Positions 59,639-64,000 of a DNA stretch of 64,000 bases are shown in pieces (the stretch's first letter is position 1; every line of letters starts with the position of its first letter). Position numbers and translations under genes: made by a program. This DNA comes from Paenibacillus sophorae (GTDB lineage: Bacteria > Bacillota > Bacilli > Paenibacillales > Paenibacillaceae): contig NZ_CP076607.1 of the NCBI RefSeq assembly GCF_018966525.1, forward strand, positions 1,736,001 through 1,800,000. Direction: 5' to 3'. The notes below the pieces were generated by a model. The model made no database searches, was not told the origin of the DNA, and saw only the letters and a list, made by a program, of their open reading frames with translations.

Positions 59639-60643
59639 TTGAGTTCCTATTTATTAAAACGTGTCATGGTGCTGATTCCCGTACTGATCGGCATGACGAT
59701 TATCGTATTTTCCATCATACATGCCATCCCGGGTGATCCGGCGGAGACGATCCTGGGCCAGAAGGCGACAGAGCAGTCCAAACAGGCGCTGCGGGAACAG
59801 CTCGGTCTCGACAAGCCCTGGATTTCGCAGTACTTTGATTACATGGGCGATCTGCTGAAAGGCGATTTGGGAACCTCGATCCGCACCAAGACGCCGATTG
59901 CCAAAGAAATCATGCCTTACCTGGCGGCAACGCTGGAGCTTACGGCTGCTGCGATGTTGTTCGCCACCTTCGTCGGCGTGAATGCCGGCATTTTGAGCGC
60001 ATGGAAGCAGAACTCATGGTTTGACTATACCGCGATGATTATCGCGCTGATAGGTGTGTCCATGCCGATATTCTGGCTTGGCCTCATGGAACAACTGGTT
60101 TTTGCGTTAAAGCTTCACTGGCTGCCCTCGATCGGAAGGATGAATCAGCGGGACCCGGTGGAGAGCATCACCAATCTGTATGTAATCGACAGCATCTTAG
60201 CGGGACGCTGGGATCAACTGTGGACCGTCATCAAGCATTTGATTCTCCCGAGCATCGCGCTCGGAACGATTCCGATGGCGATTATCGCCCGGATGACACG
60301 CTCCAGCATGCTGGAGGTTATGAATTCCGACTATATCCGCACGGCCAAAGCCAAGGGGCTGTCACAGTTCCTCGTCGTGTACAAGCACGCCCTGAAAAAT
60401 TCGCTGATTCCCGTTCTGACCGTCGTCGGTCTGCAGACGGGAGCTCTGCTCGGCGGCGCTGTGCTGACAGAGACGATCTTCGCCTGGCCGGGCGTGGGAC
60501 GGTATATATTTGAAGCGATCAGCTCGCGCGATTATCCGGTCATTCAGTCCGGAATTCTCATCATCGCTTTTATTTTCGTTATCATCAATCTGCTTGTGGA
60601 TCTGCTGTATGCCACCATCGATCCGCGCATTCAATACAAGTAA
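59639..60643 (+). CDS. Peptide ABC transporter permease (DppB/OppB)
   Basis: This is a 334-aa permease with six helices. N-terminal YLLKRVMVLIPVLIGMTIIVFSIIHAIPGDP is the family signature, and the EAA loop is RTAKAKGLSQFLVVYKHALKNSLIPV. The TTG start at 59639 follows AAGGAAGGTGATC. Second permease gene follows after 12 bases. Confidence 0.94.
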   Translation: MSSYLLKRVMVLIPVLIGMTIIVFSIIHAIPGDPAETILGQKATEQSKQALREQLGLDKPWISQYFDYMGDLLKGDLGTSIRTKTPIAKEIMPYLAATLELTAAAMLFATFVGVNAGILSAWKQNSWFDYTAMIIALIGVSMPIFWLGLMEQLVFALKLHWLPSIGRMNQRDPVESITNLYVIDSILAGRWDQLWTVIKHLILPSIALGTIPMAIIARMTRSSMLEVMNSDYIRTAKAKGLSQFLVVYKHALKNSLIPVLTVVGLQTGALLGGAVLTETIFAWPGVGRYIFEAISSRDYPVIQSGILIIAFIFVIINLLVDLLYATIDPRIQYK

Positions 60644-60655
60644 GGAGGGAACCTT

Positions 60656-61549
60656 TTGTCACAGGCATCATTGAACGTAAATTCGGAAGCGGCTTCTGCC
60701 GAAAAGGTCTCCGGCCCTTGGCGCGACGCATGGAAGGCATTCCGCAAAAATAAAACGGCGATGCTCGGACTCGGCATTATCGTTTTCTTCATCCTGATCG
60801 CGGCGTTGGCACCGCTCATCGCCCCTCACGATTACAAGGAGCAAGTGCTGATGGACCGGCTGAAGGCGCCGTCCGCGGACCATTGGTTCGGAACGGACGA
60901 CCTTGGTAGAGATATGTTCACCCGTATCATCTACGGCGCGCGTATTTCGCTTTGGGTGGGCTTTTTCTCCGTCATTGGCTCCATTATCGTAGGCACACTG
61001 CTCGGCGTGCTTGCCGGCTTTTACGGCAGATGGATCGATATGCTCATTTCGCGTCTGTTCGATATCCTGCTCGCGTTTCCGAGCATTCTGCTGGCGATCG
61101 CCATTGTGGCCATTCTCGGGCCGTCGCTGCAGAACGCGCTCTACGCCATCGCCATCGTCAACATTCCGACTTACGGGCGGCTTGTACGCGCGAAGGTGCT
61201 CAGCCTGAAGTCGGAAGAATATATTACGGCTGCACGGGCAATCGGCATGAAGAACACCCGTATTCTGCTGACCCATATCCTGCCGAACAGCCTGACGCCG
61301 ATTATCGTGCAGGGTACGCTTGGCATCGCGACCGCTATTATCGAAGCGGCTGCTCTTGGCTTTCTCGGACTTGGCGCCCAGCCTCCGGAGCCTGAATGGG
61401 GCAAAATGCTGTCGGATTCACGCCAGTTTATCCAGAAGGCGCCCTGGACGGTCGTCTTTCCGGGCCTGTCCATCATGCTGACCGTGCTAGGCTTTAATCT
61501 AATGGGGGATGGTCTGCGCGACGTGCTTGACCCCCGGATGAAGAATTAG
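60656..61549 (+). CDS. Peptide ABC transporter permease (DppC/OppC)
   Basis: This is a 297-aa permease with N-terminal OppC_N region (WKAFRKNKTAMLGLGIIVFFILIAALAPLIAPHDY), HWFGTDDLGRD, and EAA loop ITAARAIGMKNTRILLTHILPNSLTPI. The TTG start at 60656 follows AAGGAGGG at about 6 bases. Last gene of the operon; terminator follows. Confidence 0.94.
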   Translation: MSQASLNVNSEAASAEKVSGPWRDAWKAFRKNKTAMLGLGIIVFFILIAALAPLIAPHDYKEQVLMDRLKAPSADHWFGTDDLGRDMFTRIIYGARISLWVGFFSVIGSIIVGTLLGVLAGFYGRWIDMLISRLFDILLAFPSILLAIAIVAILGPSLQNALYAIAIVNIPTYGRLVRAKVLSLKSEEYITAARAIGMKNTRILLTHILPNSLTPIIVQGTLGIATAIIEAAALGFLGLGAQPPEPEWGKMLSDSRQFIQKAPWTVVFPGLSIMLTVLGFNLMGDGLRDVLDPRMKN

Positions 61550-61570
61550 CACACTCCGTTTTCTCTAAAT

Positions 61571-61633
61571 ACCCTTCAGATCCGCCGCTTCGGCTTAAAC
61601 TATGCCGGCGCCGGCAGGCTGAAGGGTTTTTTT
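61571..61633 (+). terminator. Intrinsic terminator of the peptide ABC operon
   Basis: ACCCTTCAG pairs with CTGAAGGGT around an inner GC-rich hairpin (GCCG..CGGC elements), followed by T7. Confidence 0.8.
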
Positions 61634-61845
61634 GTTGCTTTATGCATTGTTGGAAGCATCCAGTACGGCTGATTCTCTTTTTATATGTAAGCATTTCTTC
61701 CCTCGCAGGAATTGAGTTGTTTTGACGTTTTTTGTTCAAATATAACACGATGATATGAATTATAACAAAAAATATGGTAGATTTATCGAAGATGTGCTAG
61801 AATATCTCCTAATCATATCAATACATACACTGGAGGAATGGAAGG

Positions 61846-62622
61846 ATGTTAAAAAAGCTGGCAATGGCAGTAATGGCGGTGGCAGTATTTGCCGCAACGC
61901 CTCTGGTAACAAGCGGTAAGGCGGAGGCTGCAGGCAAAACGAAAATCATGGTATCCGCGGCGGCAAGCCTGAAGGACAGCCTGGACAAAATCGAAGCTCA
62001 ATACGAGAAAGCTCATCCCACTATCGATCTGGTCTTTAACTATGCAGCTTCAGGCACATTGCAGAAGCAAATCGAGCAAGGAGCTCCAGCTGATATTTTC
62101 TTCTCGGCTGGCGACAAACAAATGAAAGCTCTTATTGATGGCGGACTCATCTCCGCAAATAAAGAACTGCTGAAGAATCAACTGGTGGTCGTAGTTCCTT
62201 CGAACTCGAAGGCGAAGCTTAATACGATCTCCCTGCTTACGGGTCCTTCCTTCAAGAAGGTAGCCATTGGCCAACCGGAATCCGTGCCGGCGGGACAATA
62301 TGCACAGCAATCCCTGACTACCAAGAAGCTTTGGGACCCACTGCAAAGCAAGCTGGTCTTTGGCAAAGACGTACGCGCGGTGCTCTCCTATGTTGAAACA
62401 GGCAACGCGGATGCAGGTTTTGTATACAAAACCGATGCTTTGACCTCCAAGAAGGTTAAGATCGCTCTTACTGTAGGCTCTTTCGCCCACAAACCGATCA
62501 ACTATCCGATCGGTATTGTAAAAGGAACTAAACATGAGGCGGAAGCCAAAGCATTCTACAGCTACCTCCAAACTAATGCTGCAACTAGCGTATTCAAATC
62601 CTACGGGTTTTTGCTCTACTAA
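61846..62622 (+). CDS. modA: Molybdate ABC transporter substrate-binding protein
   Basis: This is a 258-aa periplasmic-type binding protein with a cleavable signal (to about residue 28, GKAEA) and no lipobox Cys, unusual for a Gram-positive binding protein. ModA motifs are VSAAASLKD (oxyanion-binding Ser/Ala), FNYAASGTLQKQIEQGAPADIFFSA and GNADAGFVYKTDA. GGAGG lies before the ATG. The modB gene follows after 27 bases. Confidence 0.92.
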   Translation: MLKKLAMAVMAVAVFAATPLVTSGKAEAAGKTKIMVSAAASLKDSLDKIEAQYEKAHPTIDLVFNYAASGTLQKQIEQGAPADIFFSAGDKQMKALIDGGLISANKELLKNQLVVVVPSNSKAKLNTISLLTGPSFKKVAIGQPESVPAGQYAQQSLTTKKLWDPLQSKLVFGKDVRAVLSYVETGNADAGFVYKTDALTSKKVKIALTVGSFAHKPINYPIGIVKGTKHEAEAKAFYSYLQTNAATSVFKSYGFLLY

Positions 62623-62649
62623 TAAATAAAGACTGCGGGTTGAGTATAC

Positions 62650-63312
62650 ATGGACATCAATTGGACCGACTTTATGGCCCCGGTGTGGTTATCGATTAAA
62701 ATTGCGGTTATCACGAGCGTGATTGTATTCGTCCTGGCGGCGGTGGTCGCCAAGGCGATGGCGAACCGGAAGTTTCCGGGCCGCAGCCTGATAGAAACTG
62801 TACTGCTGCTGCCTCTGGTTCTTCCGCCTACGGTTGTAGGTTTTGTGCTTTTGGTCGTGTTGGGAAGAAGGAGCTGGCTTGGTGAATGGTACGAGAATTT
62901 AACCGGTGGAACGATTCTATTCACCTGGGGATCGGCGGTAATTGCCGCTGTCGTTGTCGCTTTTCCGCTCGTTTATCGTACGCTAAAGGCAGGCTTTGAA
63001 GAAGTCGACCGCGATTTGGAAGATGCGGCGCGCGCTCAGGGGGCGGGAGAGCTTCAAGTGCTTCGCTATATTACGCTTCCGCTGGCGATCCGAACGCTTG
63101 CGGCGGGCTATGTTCTCGGCTTTGCCCGCGGCCTTGGCGAGTTTGGGGCGACAATTATGGTTGCTGGCAATATTCCCAACCGGACGCAGACGATTCCTAC
63201 CGCGATTTATGTGGCTGTGGATGGAGGGGATATGACGCTTGCCTGGCTGTGGGTCATTTCGATTATCGCAATATCGGCGGTCATGCTGATGTTTGTCAAC
63301 CGCTACTCCTGA
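62650..63312 (+). CDS. modB: Molybdate ABC transporter permease
   Basis: This is a 220-aa permease with five or six helices. LIETVLLLPLVLPPTVVGFVLL and the EAA loop EDAARAQGAGELQVLRYITLPLA are typical of ModB. The substrate-gate region FARGLGEFGATIMVAGNIP..QTIPTAIY is diagnostic. No modC ATPase gene follows; a terminator does. The same modA-modB arrangement without modC occurs in Bacillus subtilis (yvgL-yvgM). Confidence 0.93.
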   Translation: MDINWTDFMAPVWLSIKIAVITSVIVFVLAAVVAKAMANRKFPGRSLIETVLLLPLVLPPTVVGFVLLVVLGRRSWLGEWYENLTGGTILFTWGSAVIAAVVVAFPLVYRTLKAGFEEVDRDLEDAARAQGAGELQVLRYITLPLAIRTLAAGYVLGFARGLGEFGATIMVAGNIPNRTQTIPTAIYVAVDGGDMTLAWLWVISIIAISAVMLMFVNRYS

Positions 63313-63337
63313 CAAAGACTGATAAAGAATAGTAAAT

Positions 63338-63386
63338 AACCCTCCCCGATCCGGCATTGTCAGTTGCCTGCGGATAGGGAGGGTTT
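63338..63386. terminator. Bidirectional terminator between modB and the convergent regulator gene
   Basis: AACCCTCCC (63338-63346) with GGGAGGGTT (63377-63385) and ATCCG with CGGAT form a long stem, A-rich upstream and T-rich downstream. Confidence 0.85.
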
Positions 63387-63395
63387 GCTATTAAT

Positions 63396-64000
63396 TTATG
63401 TTTCGTAAATAATCTTCCCGGTTTCGGACAGATCGTAACCATATAGCGAGTTAAGCTCATTATGAAGTGCTTGGGAGCGGCATATTTCGAGCACAGCCGA
63501 GATCCAATCCTGATTATCCGGTCGTTTCAGCATAACCAGATCGTACTTTTCTTGAATGAGAGGAATAAAATCCACGCCTTCGACTATTCGGGAGGCCTTT
63601 TCATTCCCGACACCGACATCGGCCTCGCCGCGGGCGATTCTGCCGGCAACTGTCACATGGCTGATTTCTTCCGTTGCATAGCCTTCGATATTCTGTGCCT
63701 TCACTCCGTTCAGGCGTAGTTGTTCATCCAGCAGCACCCGCGCGCCCGATCCTCTCTCCCGGTTAACGAGCCGCAGACCGGATTGCCCCAAGTCCTTCCA
63801 GCTTTGCAGTCCCTTGGGATTGCCTTTCTGTACATACAGGCCGGCGGCCCTGCCCAAGAGGCGAACAACAAGATAGCTGGTTCCTACGAGCATTTTGCGG
63901 ATATAAGGAATATTATATTCGCCCGAATCGCCGTCAAGCAAATGGGTGCTGACGATATCCGATTCCCCGCGGTACATGGAAATTAGACTGTCAAGGCTTC
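63396..64000 (-). CDS. PBP-like domain protein linked to molybdate uptake (5' part outside window)
   Basis: This is the C-terminal ~200 residues of a protein with a periplasmic-binding-protein-like ligand domain used intracellularly: SLISMYRGESDIVSTHLLDGDSGEYN, GLYVQKGNP, LVNRERGSGARVLLD, ATEEISHVTVAGRIARGEADVGVGNEKAS. In Bacillus YvgK-type regulators this follows an excisionase/HTH domain. The frame remains open to 64000, so the N-terminus and start are not visible; an internal ATG at 63977 is not the start. Next to modAB it probably senses molybdate or a molybdenum cofactor. Confidence 0.82.
   Translation of the reverse strand, partial: SLDSLISMYRGESDIVSTHLLDGDSGEYNIPYIRKMLVGTSYLVVRLLGRAAGLYVQKGNPKGLQSWKDLGQSGLRLVNRERGSGARVLLDEQLRLNGVKAQNIEGYATEEISHVTVAGRIARGEADVGVGNEKASRIVEGVDFIPLIQEKYDLVMLKRPDNQDWISAVLEICRSQALHNELNSLYGYDLSETGKIIYET

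Noticed and set aside
1..64000. Antiphage defence system, prophage or integrated element
   Set aside because: No nuclease/toxin modules, recombinases, att-like repeats or compositional break were seen; genes are core or EPS-related.

Overview
The window looks like a chromosomal segment of a Paenibacillus-type Firmicute. Coding GC is moderate to high (roughly mid-50s percent by eye) while promoters are AT-rich. Shine-Dalgarno sites are strong (AAGGAGG type), TTG and GTG starts are frequent, and the protein set is typical of the group: aa3 quinol oxidase, Mn-dependent pyrophosphatase, leucine dehydrogenase, a YtrA-like regulator and a KinB-like sporulation kinase. I saw no rRNA, tRNA, CRISPR, IS element or prophage. 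Genus assignment rests on protein family resemblance from memory, not on a search.

Left part (1-27.8 kb) is mostly housekeeping and regulatory. It holds the 5' part of a quinol oxidase subunit II gene (minus strand) and a secreted polysaccharide deacetylase with a structured leader. A divergent TetR/DHA2 efflux pair carries clear operators, and a GntR-ABC operon has a 27-bp palindrome in its promoter. Next come a DNA glycosylase, a HAD nucleotidase, pyrophosphatase, an Rrf2 regulator with a nitroreductase, pirin, leucine dehydrogenase, cyclophilin and an MFS pump. A sporulation-type histidine kinase, a Gfo/Idh/MocA oxidoreductase and a GH20 enzyme follow. The GH20 gene has a divergent AraC regulator that appears broken. 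A two-component pair (HisKA_3 kinase plus LuxR-type regulator) ends at a strong terminator just before the exopolysaccharide locus.

Middle part (28.0-49.0 kb) is an exopolysaccharide (EPS) locus of Wzx/Wzy type. It encodes a Wzz-like co-polymerase, a CpsD-like kinase, GalU, a priming phosphoglycosyl transferase, one GT2, one WecG/TagA/CpsF, three GT4 enzymes, two Wzy/ligase-like membrane proteins, UDP-glucose dehydrogenase and mannose-1-phosphate guanylyltransferase. Supply of UDP-Glc, UDP-GlcA and GDP-Man implies a polymer with glucose/galactose-type sugars, glucuronic acid and mannose. No Wzx flippase is visible. Directly downstream lie two tandem paralogous secreted GH26 mannanases with PA14 domains and a large clan GH-A-like hydrolase with FN3 and F5/8C domains. 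The first mannanase gene is preceded by a clear cyclic-di-GMP-I (GEMM) riboswitch whose closing stem can pair with the Shine-Dalgarno. This suggests c-di-GMP control of trimming or release of the cell's own mannose-containing polymer, and it is the most interesting system in the window.

Right part (49.1-64 kb) has a K+/H+ antiporter and Dps with a PerR-like box. Then come an AIM24 protein, a coiled-coil membrane protein, an M50-like membrane protease and a WYL regulator. A five-gene oligopeptide/dipeptide ABC operon (ATPases first) has a 24-bp tandem repeat and possible attenuator in its leader. Last are modA-modB without modC, and a convergent PBP-like regulator cut by the window end.
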